Part shown: positions 49,828-59,806 of the stretch, piece after piece | Position numbering within the stretch: position 1 is the first letter of the stretch | Layout of the letters: the number at the start of each line of letters is the position of its first letter | Assembly (NCBI RefSeq): GCF_001514145.1 | Contig: NZ_KQ948661.1 | Coordinates: 186,001-250,000 of the forward strand | Reading direction: 5' to 3' | DNA from: Streptomyces canus | GTDB taxonomy: Bacteria; Actinomycetota; Actinomycetes; Streptomycetales; Streptomycetaceae | DNA length: 64,000 nt | The notes under the pieces: model-generated | The model's input: only the letters and a program-made list of their open reading frames with translations | The model's database searches: none | Told to the model about the DNA's origin: nothing | Translations under genes and position numbers: made by a program

Positions 49828-52800
49828 GTGTTCGGGGCAGAGTTGTTCACCCAGACCGCTGCCGCCGCAGCGGGCACGATGGTCGGGCTGATGACCACGG
49901 ATGCCTGGCAGGCGGCCAGGCATCGGATCGCGCGGATCCTGCGGCGGGAGGATGTGGAGCGGCTGGAGCGGGCGCGGGCGGAACTGGACGCCGCGCCGCC
50001 GGGGCGGCAGCAGGTCATCCTGCGGGAGCAGCGGGACGATCTGGACACGACCCTGCGTGCTCTGCTGTCCAGGGACCCCGCGCTGTCCGGTCTGCTGACC
50101 GAGTTCGTCCAGGAGTTCTCGGGCTTCGCGCGCCCGGTCTTCATCCAGGTCCAGCAGCCCCCGGCCCCGGTGGAGCCCGTCCGGGCCCCTGGTGCGCTGA
50201 CCGTGGCGCCGCCCCTGGGCCGGCTCGACCGCCGGGTGCGTGGCCGTGAGCCGCTCCTGGACACGCTCAAACAGCTGGTGGGAAAGCCGACTTCGGGTGT
50301 GCGGGTGCTGCACGGCATGGGCGGGAGCGGGAAGACGACGGTCGCCCTGGAGATCGCCGCCCACGCCGCCGCGCTGAACGTCGACGTGTGGTGGGTGACC
50401 GCGAAGAACCCTGCCACGCTGAGTGCGGGGATGCGCGAGGTCGTGGCCGCGCTGGGCACACCCGCGGATCTCATCGACCGTGCCTGGTCGGGCCGTTCGA
50501 GCGCGACCGACCTGTTGTGGCGACGGCTGTGCGACACCGCGAGCCCCTGGCTGCTCGTGGTGGACAACGCCGACGAGCCCGAACACCTGGCGCCCTACGG
50601 CCGGTTGGCGGAGGGCACGGGCTGGATCCGGCCCGCCGCGGAGCTGCCCGGCCTGGTGCTGATCACCAGCCGGGACAGCAGCCCGACGACCTGGGGGCCG
50701 TGGGCGACGCTGCACTCGGTGGACGCCCTGGAGGAGGACGACGCCACCGAGGTGCTGTGGGACCTCGCCGGGGAGCGGGCCGGCTCACGTGAGGACGCCC
50801 GGCTGCTGACCCGGCGACTCGGCGGGCTGCCCCTGGCGCTGCGCATCGCGGGCTCGCATCTCGCGGCGGCCTCGGCGTTCCCCGCATGGCCGGGCACGAC
50901 GACCGTGCGGACGTACGCCGACTACCGCGTGGCGCTCGACGAACGCTTCACCGAACTCCTCGACGAGCGCCCGCACGGGCGGCAGGGCAGCAACTACTCC
51001 GTCCCGGTGACCGGTACCTGGGAGCTGTCACTGGACCTCCTCGAGCGGCGGGGCATCGTCCAGGCCCGGCCGCTGATGCGGCTGCTGTGCTGTTTGGGCG
51101 AGGCGCCCGTGCCCCTCCTCGCCCTGTTACGCCCCGACCGGCTCGCGGACTCGTCGCTGCTGCCCGGTGTCACGCCCCAGGAGCTGTACACCGCGCTCAC
51201 CTCGCTCGCCGACTTCGGTCTGGTCGAGCTGCACACCCCGCCCGGCGGGGACGACCACACCCGCACCCTGCTGATGCACCCGCTCGTCCGGGACGCCGGC
51301 CGGCTCCAGCGGGACCTCGCCGAGCACCTGAAGGAGTACGCGGCCGTCGTCGCCGACCTGGTCGTGTGCGCCACCGCCGAGCTGAGCGAGGACGACCCGC
51401 GCGACTGGCCGCGCTGGCGGCTGCTGCAGCCGCACTGCGACGCCCCGCTGGCCCTGATCGGCGACCCGTACGAGGCGGAGGACGAACTCGTCTCGAAGGC
51501 GCTGCGGGCGGCGGCGGCCGGGGCCCGGCATCTGATCAAGAGGGGCTGGCTGGACCGGGCGGAGGAGGTGCTCGGGGCCTGCGAGCCGGTGGTGCTCGCG
51601 TGCGGTCCGCGTGACCCCGACGCCCTCGAAGTACGGTCCGCCGCCGCCCACTTGCTCCATCTACGTGGCCGGCTGCCGGCGGCCGAGTCGCTGCTGCGCA
51701 CGGTGCTGGAGGACACCCGGGCCCTGTTCGGCGACGCCGCCGGCGAGACCGCTGACGCCCGGTACGCCCTCGCGAACCTGCTCAACGGCCGGGGCCGCCC
51801 GGTCGAGGCGGCGACCGAGTACCGCGCGGTCCACGCCACGCGCCGGACCCTGCTGGGCGAGCGCGATCCCCGGACCCTCGCGGCCCGCAAGGGCGTGGCG
51901 TGGATGGCGCGCTACCGAGGGTTGCTCGCGGAGGCCGAGGAGGACTACCGCCTGCTTCTGGACGCCTATCGGGAGACACTCGGCGCGAACCACCCCGACA
52001 CCCTGGTCACCCGGCACGAGATGGCCCAGGTGCTGCACGAGCGCGGGATGTTCCGGCAGGCGGAGCAGGAGCTGCGGGAGACGCTCCAGGTGTGCGCGGA
52101 CGTCCTGGGCGAGCGCCACCCCAGCACCCTCGCCGTGCGCCACGACCTCGCGGACGTCCTGCGCGACCGCGGCCTGCTCGTGGAGGCCGAGCACGAGTTC
52201 CGTGCGGTGCTCGGACTGCGCGCCGACGCCTACGGCGAGGACCATCCGGAGACCGTGGCCGCCCGGCACGGCCTGGCCACCGTGCTGCGCGACCGGGGCT
52301 GGCCCACCGACGCGGAGACCGAGTTCCGGGAGGTCTTCGAGGTCCAGCGGCGACTGCTCGGTGACATGCACCCCCATACCCTGGAAGTCCGCCACAACCT
52401 GGCCGACCTGCTGATGGAACGCGGCCAACTGGAGGCTGCGGAGGCGGAGTTCAGGGAGGTGTACGCGGCGCGCCGCGAGGTGCTCGGCGAACAGCACCTG
52501 CTCACCCTCTCGGTACGGCACGGCGCCGCGCACGTCCTGCATCTGCGGGGCCGTACCGACCGGGCCGAGACCGAGTACCGCACGGTCCTTGCGGACTGCG
52601 TGGACACGCTCGGCCCCCGCCACCCCGGCACGCTCGCGGTCCGGCACAACCTGGCCGACCTGCTCAAGGACCAGGGCCGGTTCGCGGCGGCGGAACAGGA
52701 GTTCAGGGAGGTGTACGAGGCCCGGCGGACCGTACTCGGCGAACAGCACCTGCTGACCCTGTCCGTACGGCACGGCGCCGCGCACGTCCTGCATCTGCGC

Positions 52801-53100
52801 GGGCACGTCGAGCAGGCGGAGGCGGAGTACCGGACGGTGCTCGCGGACTGCGTGCAGACGCTGGGGCCACGGCATCCGGGAACCCTGGCGGTCCGGCACA
52901 ACCTGGCCGACCTGCTCTGCCTCAAGGGGGAACACGCGGCGGCCGAGGCGGAGTTCACGGAGGTACGGGAGACCTGTGAGGAGGTGCTGGGACTACGACA
53001 CCCGCGGACCCTGGCCGCCCGGGACGCCCTCGCCCGGCTGCGTTCCAGGGACGGGGATCAGGCGCCGAGCGATCCCGACTCGGCGACCGCCGGCTCGTAG
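49828..53100 (+). CDS. NB-ARC/TPR STAND NTPase, TTA codon
   Basis: 1090 residues from the GTG at 49828, after AGGGGG; another GTG 24 bases earlier has no site. An N-terminal helical region (FTQTAAAAAGTMVGLMTTDAWQAARHR, possibly one membrane segment) precedes an NB-ARC ATPase: P-loop HGMGGSGKTTVALEIA near 166, Walker B LLVVDNAD near 240 and GGLPLALRIAGSHL near 335. From about residue 605 come roughly ten 42-residue TPR units (kinesin-light-chain type). The last four are a near-copy of 84 residues repeated twice. TTA codon at 51127 (residue 434). STAND proteins sense a ligand through the repeats and oligomerise to activate an effector; function here unknown. Confidence 0.9.
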   Translation: MFGAELFTQTAAAAAGTMVGLMTTDAWQAARHRIARILRREDVERLERARAELDAAPPGRQQVILREQRDDLDTTLRALLSRDPALSGLLTEFVQEFSGFARPVFIQVQQPPAPVEPVRAPGALTVAPPLGRLDRRVRGREPLLDTLKQLVGKPTSGVRVLHGMGGSGKTTVALEIAAHAAALNVDVWWVTAKNPATLSAGMREVVAALGTPADLIDRAWSGRSSATDLLWRRLCDTASPWLLVVDNADEPEHLAPYGRLAEGTGWIRPAAELPGLVLITSRDSSPTTWGPWATLHSVDALEEDDATEVLWDLAGERAGSREDARLLTRRLGGLPLALRIAGSHLAAASAFPAWPGTTTVRTYADYRVALDERFTELLDERPHGRQGSNYSVPVTGTWELSLDLLERRGIVQARPLMRLLCCLGEAPVPLLALLRPDRLADSSLLPGVTPQELYTALTSLADFGLVELHTPPGGDDHTRTLLMHPLVRDAGRLQRDLAEHLKEYAAVVADLVVCATAELSEDDPRDWPRWRLLQPHCDAPLALIGDPYEAEDELVSKALRAAAAGARHLIKRGWLDRAEEVLGACEPVVLACGPRDPDALEVRSAAAHLLHLRGRLPAAESLLRTVLEDTRALFGDAAGETADARYALANLLNGRGRPVEAATEYRAVHATRRTLLGERDPRTLAARKGVAWMARYRGLLAEAEEDYRLLLDAYRETLGANHPDTLVTRHEMAQVLHERGMFRQAEQELRETLQVCADVLGERHPSTLAVRHDLADVLRDRGLLVEAEHEFRAVLGLRADAYGEDHPETVAARHGLATVLRDRGWPTDAETEFREVFEVQRRLLGDMHPHTLEVRHNLADLLMERGQLEAAEAEFREVYAARREVLGEQHLLTLSVRHGAAHVLHLRGRTDRAETEYRTVLADCVDTLGPRHPGTLAVRHNLADLLKDQGRFAAAEQEFREVYEARRTVLGEQHLLTLSVRHGAAHVLHLRGHVEQAEAEYRTVLADCVQTLGPRHPGTLAVRHNLADLLCLKGEHAAAEAEFTEVRETCEEVLGLRHPRTLAARDALARLRSRDGDQAPSDPDSATAGS
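52447..52950. repeat. tandem 252-bp duplication inside the TPR region
   Basis: The segment starting GAGTTCAGGGAGGTGTACG at 52447 reappears at 52699, exactly 252 bases later. Each copy encodes two TPR units with nearly identical residues (VLGEQHLLTLSVRHGAAHVLHLRG and TLGPRHPGTLAVRHNLADLL). The DNA is highly similar, including silent positions, which points to recent duplication. Confidence 0.85.
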
Positions 53101-53810
53101 CCCGGGAAACGGGCGGGGATCTGCCGCAGGTCCCACAGCGCGAGCGACTTGTCGTCGTAGAAGTCGTCGGACTCGTCGTCACCGATGACGCGCAGCGGTT
53201 CGGGCAGGCCGAAGGGCTCCTTGCACAGGTCGATGGGGCGCCACCAGCCGGTGAGGATGTCGGTGTTGGCGGGCGTCCGGGAGAAGGTCGTGGTGAGCAG
53301 ATAGCGCGAACCGCTCTCGCGGAAACGGGTCAGTGCCTCCACCACATGCTGGTAGGAGAAGTGCACGAGGGCATCCCGGCACACGATGAGGTCGACGCGC
53401 GGCACGGGCTGGGCCGTGAAGTCGAGCAGCTGGAACTCGCGCCCCGGGCCGGCGTGGTCGGCGCGGTTGGCCGTGATGAGCTCCGTGACGACGTCCCCGC
53501 CGAGATAGGAGGCGCCGTGCAGGTCGACGTGCTGCATCCAGTTGAAGTCCCCGCACGGCGCGTCCAGCACCGAGCGGACACCCAAGTCCTTGATGAGGGC
53601 GCTGAGTTGTCCGATCACCCGCTTCATGCGCTGCAGCTCGGAGCCCGGTCCTGAGCGGGTCTCGTCGGACCCCCAGCGGTTGGTGCGGTAGATGTCCGTG
53701 AACACGTCGTGCAGGTCGGCCTCGGCACGGGCGTCCGTGACGTCGACATAGCGCCGTGCGTCCACGTCGTAGACGGGCTCCCCTGGATTGCTCAGGTACC
53801 GCGGGGTCAA
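53058..53810 (-). CDS. class I SAM-dependent methyltransferase
   Basis: 250 residues from the TTG at 53810, which has AAGAGGA seven bases upstream. The SAM-binding motif I is VRSVLDAPCGDFNWMQHV, then LGGDVV and DLIVCRDALVHFSYQHVVEAL. It resembles small-molecule or glycan methyltransferases found next to sugar genes. Its end overlaps the 3' end of the NB-ARC gene by 43 bases on the opposite strand. Substrate not deducible. Confidence 0.87.
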   Translation of the reverse strand: MTPRYLSNPGEPVYDVDARRYVDVTDARAEADLHDVFTDIYRTNRWGSDETRSGPGSELQRMKRVIGQLSALIKDLGVRSVLDAPCGDFNWMQHVDLHGASYLGGDVVTELITANRADHAGPGREFQLLDFTAQPVPRVDLIVCRDALVHFSYQHVVEALTRFRESGSRYLLTTTFSRTPANTDILTGWWRPIDLCKEPFGLPEPLRVIGDDESDDFYDDKSLALWDLRQIPARFPGYEPAVAESGSLGA

Positions 53811-53881
53811 TGACGTCCTCTTTCGCTGCCCGTCGGCGGGACGTATGGCAGCCCACCTGTGCTAGGTCGGAAGCTTACGCC

Positions 53882-55033
53882 TCAGGGCCGGACCTGGATG
53901 AGCGCATGGGTCCCGCTGGTCCGCCAGCGCTGCCCCTCCGCCTCGTCCAGCGCGGCCTCCGTACGGTCGTCGAGGCCGGTGATCACATCGGACTTCAGGG
54001 TGCGCAGGGCAGCGACCGGTCCCGGGAAGTACGCGGTCACCTCGGCGAAGGACGTGGTCGGCGCCCACCATCGATCCCCCACCAGGCGCCGGTAGTTGAG
54101 GTCTCCCTTCAGGACCGTCAGCGCGGCCCCGCCGATCTCCGCACGAAGGTCGTCCGGCATGTCCGCGTACGGCAGCGGAGCGCAGGAGAAGGGGTGCGCA
54201 CGGACACTCAGCCGTCCGTCGGCCATGGCGTCCCACAACCGGCGCCCGTACTCCGCGGCCCGCCCCGGCGCCCGCACGAGCCGGCGCAGCGCGTCGACCA
54301 CGTCGGCGGTGGTCGCGTCGGAGACGTAGTAGGGGTACGGCTTCACGTGCAGAACGGCCCGCTCGATACGACCGTGTTCCAGGAGGTGGGCCAGCAGCAA
54401 CAGATCGGGAATCAGCTCACGTCCGGCATTGTCGGCGATCAGGCAGAGGGTGCCGGAACCGTCGAGCAGCGACCAGAGCCGGTCGCTGTCGTCGGCGACC
54501 AGATCCGGTACGGCGTCCCGGCTCTCGGCGTCACCGTCGGAGAGCCGGAACCCGAGGTCGGCCCGGTTCCCCCACAACGATCCGTGCAGCAGGGCCGCCC
54601 CCTGCTCCTCGGCCGTCCGGGAGGCGAGTTCGTCCAGAGCTGCCAGCTCGTGGTCGGTCTCCTGGGAGTCGAGTTCGGCGAGCTTGGAGGGCCGGAAGGG
54701 GTCGATGCCACGCCAGGGCCCGTCCCCGAAGTAGCCGACGGCATCAAGGAGCCGGCGATAGAAGTAGCTCTCGGACCACAGCCACGGCACGTCGAACCAG
54801 GACTGCCCGACGTGGTCGTCGATTCCCCACTCGCGCCACGCCCCGTCGGGGAGGGGTTCGATCACTCCTTTGGTGCAGCTGTCGAGCAGCGCGTCAAGTG
54901 CCCCGTGTTGCTCGGGCCCGTAGGGAAAGGCCTCCCTCACCTGCCCGATGATGGCGGGGTGCCGCTCGGCGAGCACGCTGAACGGAAAGGACTCGGGTGC
55001 ACTGCCGAGGATGACAGCCGCGCTGGGAGACAT
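53882..55033 (-). CDS. damage-control phosphatase, ARMT1/DUF89 family
   Basis: 383 residues from the ATG at 55033. The family motif LIADNAGRELIPDLLL and the later LTVLKGDLNYRRLVGD are the DUF89/ARMT1 metal and phosphate sites. These enzymes dephosphorylate sugar phosphates such as fructose-1-phosphate and remove damaged metabolites. Length fits. It is upstream of the methyltransferase on the same strand, 71 bases away, and downstream of cprB. Confidence 0.87.
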   Translation of the reverse strand: MSPSAAVILGSAPESFPFSVLAERHPAIIGQVREAFPYGPEQHGALDALLDSCTKGVIEPLPDGAWREWGIDDHVGQSWFDVPWLWSESYFYRRLLDAVGYFGDGPWRGIDPFRPSKLAELDSQETDHELAALDELASRTAEEQGAALLHGSLWGNRADLGFRLSDGDAESRDAVPDLVADDSDRLWSLLDGSGTLCLIADNAGRELIPDLLLLAHLLEHGRIERAVLHVKPYPYYVSDATTADVVDALRRLVRAPGRAAEYGRRLWDAMADGRLSVRAHPFSCAPLPYADMPDDLRAEIGGAALTVLKGDLNYRRLVGDRWWAPTTSFAEVTAYFPGPVAALRTLKSDVITGLDDRTEAALDEAEGQRWRTSGTHALIQVRP

Positions 55034-55099
55034 GCCCCGACTGTAGCCACCTGGAGGCGTGAGGCTGAGGCCACCCACCGGCACGGGCCGGAACAGGGC

Positions 55100-55747
55100 T
55101 CACCCGCTCCGGGACTCCTGCTCCAGCTGGCTGACCAGAGCCAGATACCGCGCCCGTCGAGGAACCGGCACCAGCCCCCGGATCATGACGTGCCACATCT
55201 CGGCGAGCCGCCGCGGCTGCCGCCCCACCGGCTCCAGATGCCGTCCCACCACCCGCGTCCCGACAAAGAAGCAGACAAGGGAGTGCGCGACCGCGTCCAC
55301 ATCGGTGTCGGGATGGAGGTCGGACTCCTTGACCGCACCCAGCAGCTTCCCGGTGGCCAGGTCGAGCCACTCCGTGAACGGATGCCGAAGCGGCGGCCGC
55401 ACCTCGACCCCGCCGGTGGCGAGCCGGAGTCCGGCGCGGAGCACCGGCCCCTCGACCGACAACCGCGCTATCCCGAAGGTGATGCGCACCAGCGCCTCCA
55501 TCGAGGTGTACCCCCGGGCGTCCACGTCCCCGGCCACCTGCCGCGACGTCCGTGACTGGATCTCCATGATCGCGTGCGCGAGATCGTCCTTCGCCGCGAA
55601 GTGGAAGTACAGCGCGCCCTTGGTGACCTGGGCGTGCTCGACGATGTCGCTGAGACTGGTCGATTCATAGCCACGGCGGTCGAACAGCTCGGCGGCGGCG
55701 GTGAGGATCGTCGCTCGGGTCTGTTCAGCGCGTAACTGCCTCGGCAT
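55100..55747 (-). CDS. cprB: CprB-like gamma-butyrolactone receptor-type TetR regulator, TTA codon
   Basis: 215 residues from the ATG at 55747 with AGGAG ten bases upstream. The DNA-binding part RAEQTRATILTAAAELFDRRGYESTSLSDIVEH and KGALYFHFAAKDDLAHAI is close to S. coelicolor CprB, whose crystal structure defined the ArpA family. The ligand-binding half keeps PVLRAGLRLATGGVEVRPPLRHPF. Codon 5 is TTA (55733-55735). A palindromic site lies just upstream (55769-55796). It represses its targets until a butyrolactone binds; which ligand is unknown. Confidence 0.93.
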   Translation of the reverse strand: MPRQLRAEQTRATILTAAAELFDRRGYESTSLSDIVEHAQVTKGALYFHFAAKDDLAHAIMEIQSRTSRQVAGDVDARGYTSMEALVRITFGIARLSVEGPVLRAGLRLATGGVEVRPPLRHPFTEWLDLATGKLLGAVKESDLHPDTDVDAVAHSLVCFFVGTRVVGRHLEPVGRQPRRLAEMWHVMIRGLVPVPRRARYLALVSQLEQESRSG

Positions 55748-55768
55748 CGACTGCACACTCCTGTGACG

Positions 55769-55796
55769 GAAAAGAACGGGTCATGCCGTTTGTTTC
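55769..55796. promoter_or_regulatory. autoregulatory element (ARE-type palindrome)
   Basis: GAAA-N2-AACGG-N6-CCGTT-N2-TTTC, a perfect dyad with nine matching pairs over 28 bases, sits between the afsA stop and the cprB start. It has the form of ArpA/ScbR/CprB operators (AT-rich outer arms, CGG/CCG core). It could repress cprB itself. Confidence 0.75.
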
Positions 55797-55817
55797 TTAC
55801 TCCCTGTACAAGATAAC

Positions 55818-56744
55818 TCACCCTGCGACGGCACCCACTCGGCACTCGAAGACCACCGACTCCCCTTGCAGCGCGACGACTTGTACGTCGCCGCCGTCCT
55901 CTGCGCTCACTTCCATCCAGACCGGCCGGTCGAGCTCCGCGTACTGGTGAAAGCCGGCGTGGAAGGACACCGGCACCCGGCTCTCGTCACCTCCGTGCGC
56001 CCGTACGGCCTGGCGGGCGGCCTCCAGGAGGAGCATGCCGGGGATGTGGTCCAGCGGGTGATCGAAGAAAACAGGATGTCCGGTATCGACGCGGAGCCGC
56101 CGGCGACCCGGGCGGACCGCGGGCGACAGGAGGACGTCGGCGCGCAGGGCCCGCCCCACCGTGTCGGCCGGGAGCAGCTCGGGGGGCGGCTGGGGCAACC
56201 GCAGGGTGCCGACGTCGGCGGTCCGTCCCCCGCGCAGTCGGCGGTAGACGGACTCGTTCGTCCAGGTCACGGCGACCCCGCCGGTCGCGATCCGTTCGCC
56301 GCCCAGGCGTACGACCGCGTCGTAGCGCAGGGCGGCCGGGCGGCCGGCGCGGCGGCGGACCTCTCCGACCGTGATGTCGATGACGGGCTCGGCCGGGGCG
56401 GCACCGACGGCCAGGTGCTCGGGGCGCGTGTCGACACGCAGTTCCCGCAGGACGAACTGATGACCCAGCGGCACCTCGTACACCGCGTGGGCGAGCAGCG
56501 CCCCGCACTGGCGGACCGTTTCTGCAACCAGGAGCGGTTCGTACGCCGAGCCGTCCGGGGACACGTGTAACCGATGGCTGCGCGGCCACTGGGCGGTGAT
56601 GGTGAACCGGTCGGTGTCCGTCCTGGTCCAGCCGGTGAGGAGGACCTCCGCGACGGCCACGCGGTGCACGAGTTCACGGGGGACGGTCGCCGTCAGCACC
56701 CCTGTCCCGGCCGGGGTCCGCGTGAGCTGCCGCAACTCTGGCAT
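55818..56744 (-). CDS. AfsA/ScbA family gamma-butyrolactone biosynthesis enzyme, TTA codon
   Basis: 308 residues with the two AfsA hot-dog repeats: first LVHRVAVAEVLLTGWTRTDTDRFTITAQWPRSH, second HPVFFDHPLDHIPGMLLLEAARQAVRAH. AfsA proteins join a beta-ketoacyl chain to dihydroxyacetone phosphate, the first committed step to A-factor-type signals. Codon 59 is TTA (56568-56570). A promoter with an operator-like inverted repeat lies upstream, shared with the divergent receptor gene. It makes the ligand that the neighbouring receptors probably sense. Confidence 0.93.
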   Translation of the reverse strand: MPELRQLTRTPAGTGVLTATVPRELVHRVAVAEVLLTGWTRTDTDRFTITAQWPRSHRLHVSPDGSAYEPLLVAETVRQCGALLAHAVYEVPLGHQFVLRELRVDTRPEHLAVGAAPAEPVIDITVGEVRRRAGRPAALRYDAVVRLGGERIATGGVAVTWTNESVYRRLRGGRTADVGTLRLPQPPPELLPADTVGRALRADVLLSPAVRPGRRRLRVDTGHPVFFDHPLDHIPGMLLLEAARQAVRAHGGDESRVPVSFHAGFHQYAELDRPVWMEVSAEDGGDVQVVALQGESVVFECRVGAVAG

Positions 56745-56805
56745 GTCTCCCCCTCGTTCCTCCGAAGCGATGACGGACGGCGAGGTGCCCGTGCCGGTGA
56801 GCGCT

Positions 56806-56855
56806 AGAGTACGAGGGATTCCGGTCTGTTTTCAATGTGACCTGATCGAGACCGG
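56806..56855. promoter_or_regulatory. afsA promoter with CCGGTCT/AGACCGG operator
   Basis: On the minus strand TTGAAA (complement 56830-56835) and TACTCT (56806-56811) are 18 bases apart, forming a SigA-like promoter for the AfsA gene. CCGGTCT (56821-56827) lies within its spacer and is exactly inverted at 56849-56855 in the leader of the divergent receptor gene. Binding of a receptor here would block both directions. Confidence 0.6.
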
Positions 56856-56890
56856 ACAGGATCCGAACTCGGCGCATGGGAGGGGTTCTT

Positions 56891-57553
56891 ATGGCGAGAC
56901 AGGAGCGCGCCATCAGGACACGCAGGACGATCGTGGAGGCCGCGGGCGCCGTCTTCGACGAGCACGGGTACGCCGCGAGCACCATCGCGATGGTGCTGGA
57001 GCGGGCCGAGGTCACCAAGGGTGCCCTGTATTTCCACTTTCCCTCCAAGGAATCCCTGGCCCAGGCGGTGCTCGACGAGCAGTTGTCGCTGGGGGCCGTA
57101 CCGCCGCATCCGTGCAAGGTGCAGGAGATCGTCGACATGACGTTCGTCTTCGGGCAGCGGCTGCGGACCAACTCGCTGCTGAAGGGGAGCGTCCGGCTGA
57201 CGGTGGACCAGTGCGCCCCGCCCGGTGTCGATCACACGGGACCGTTCCGGCAGTGGAGCGAGCATCTGGTGGCGATGCTGCAACAGGCCCGCGATCAAGG
57301 CGAGTTGCTGCCTACGGTTCAGCTGCGGGACACCGCGGACCTGCTGGTGGGGGCGTTCGCCGGGGTTCAGCTGATGTCGCGGGCACTTCACGGGCGGGAG
57401 GACCTCGGGCACCGGATCTCCGTCATGTGGTCTCACCTGCTGCCGAGCATCACGGTGCCGGGACTGCTGATCGGCCTCGACAGCCGGCCCGACCGCGGGG
57501 CCCGGGTGCTGGCGTCGGTGGAGAGCGGTGAACTGGTGGGCGCCGAGGCGTGA
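56891..57553 (+). CDS. gamma-butyrolactone receptor-type TetR regulator (ScbR/ArpA-like)
   Basis: 220 residues from the ATG at 56891 with GGGAGGGG upstream. HTH region TRRTIVEAAGAVFDEHGYAASTIAMVLERAEVTKGALYFHF in pieces is that of ArpA-family repressors; the C-terminal domain has NSLLKGSVRLTVDQCAPPGVDHTGPF, the ligand-pocket pattern of true receptors. Divergent from the afsA homologue, the classical scbA-scbR layout, so it is the better candidate for the cognate receptor. No TTA codon. Confidence 0.92.
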   Translation: MARQERAIRTRRTIVEAAGAVFDEHGYAASTIAMVLERAEVTKGALYFHFPSKESLAQAVLDEQLSLGAVPPHPCKVQEIVDMTFVFGQRLRTNSLLKGSVRLTVDQCAPPGVDHTGPFRQWSEHLVAMLQQARDQGELLPTVQLRDTADLLVGAFAGVQLMSRALHGREDLGHRISVMWSHLLPSITVPGLLIGLDSRPDRGARVLASVESGELVGAEA

Positions 57554-57600
57554 TTCCGGGTGGATGGAGGCGCCTCCCCCGGCGCGCGCAGACGCAGGAC

Positions 57601-57635
57601 GGGCCGGCCGGTGCCCCATCCGCACCGGCCGGCCC
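57601..57635. terminator. bidirectional terminator, 14-bp perfect stem
   Basis: GGGCCGGCCGGTGC and its exact complement enclose the loop CCCATCC. It lies between the convergent receptor gene and the S8 protease gene, 47 and 19 bases from their stops. Confidence 0.88.
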
Positions 57636-57654
57636 ACTCGTTCGGGGAGTGCGC

Positions 57655-59439
<1,785 letters not shown>

Positions 59440-59806
59440 GGGCTTGCCTTTCGTGGCCGTGCTCCGGGCAGCGCGGAGCGGCAGTCGAATCGCTTCGTCG
59501 GTGAAGCGGCGGGGGGTGAAGCCAAGAGCGCGGCGGCCGGCCAGACGGAGGCGCGTGACCCGTTCGGGGTTACCTGTGGGTCAGCTGTGGTCGAACGATA
59601 GGCAAAGAGCTGGTCATGCGGATACAGGGGAAACCCTTGATCCGGCCGAGAACGCACCCTCTGCGGTGGCCGGTTGACCGATGGCGGCCGCTTTGCCCGT
59701 CTCTGCGCGGAGGTGGACGACCCGCTGAGCCGGTGAACGCGCGAGGCTCCTTTCCCGTACTGCACGGAAGCCCGTAGTTCCCGCGCCGCCCGAGGAGGCG
59801 TTCCGG
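59440..59806. other. divergent intergenic region between S8 protease and LPMO genes
   Basis: 367 bases without a gene. It must hold both promoters. A GAGGAGG ribosome site is near its right end for the LPMO. I see no convincing operator or RNA structure. Confidence 0.6.
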
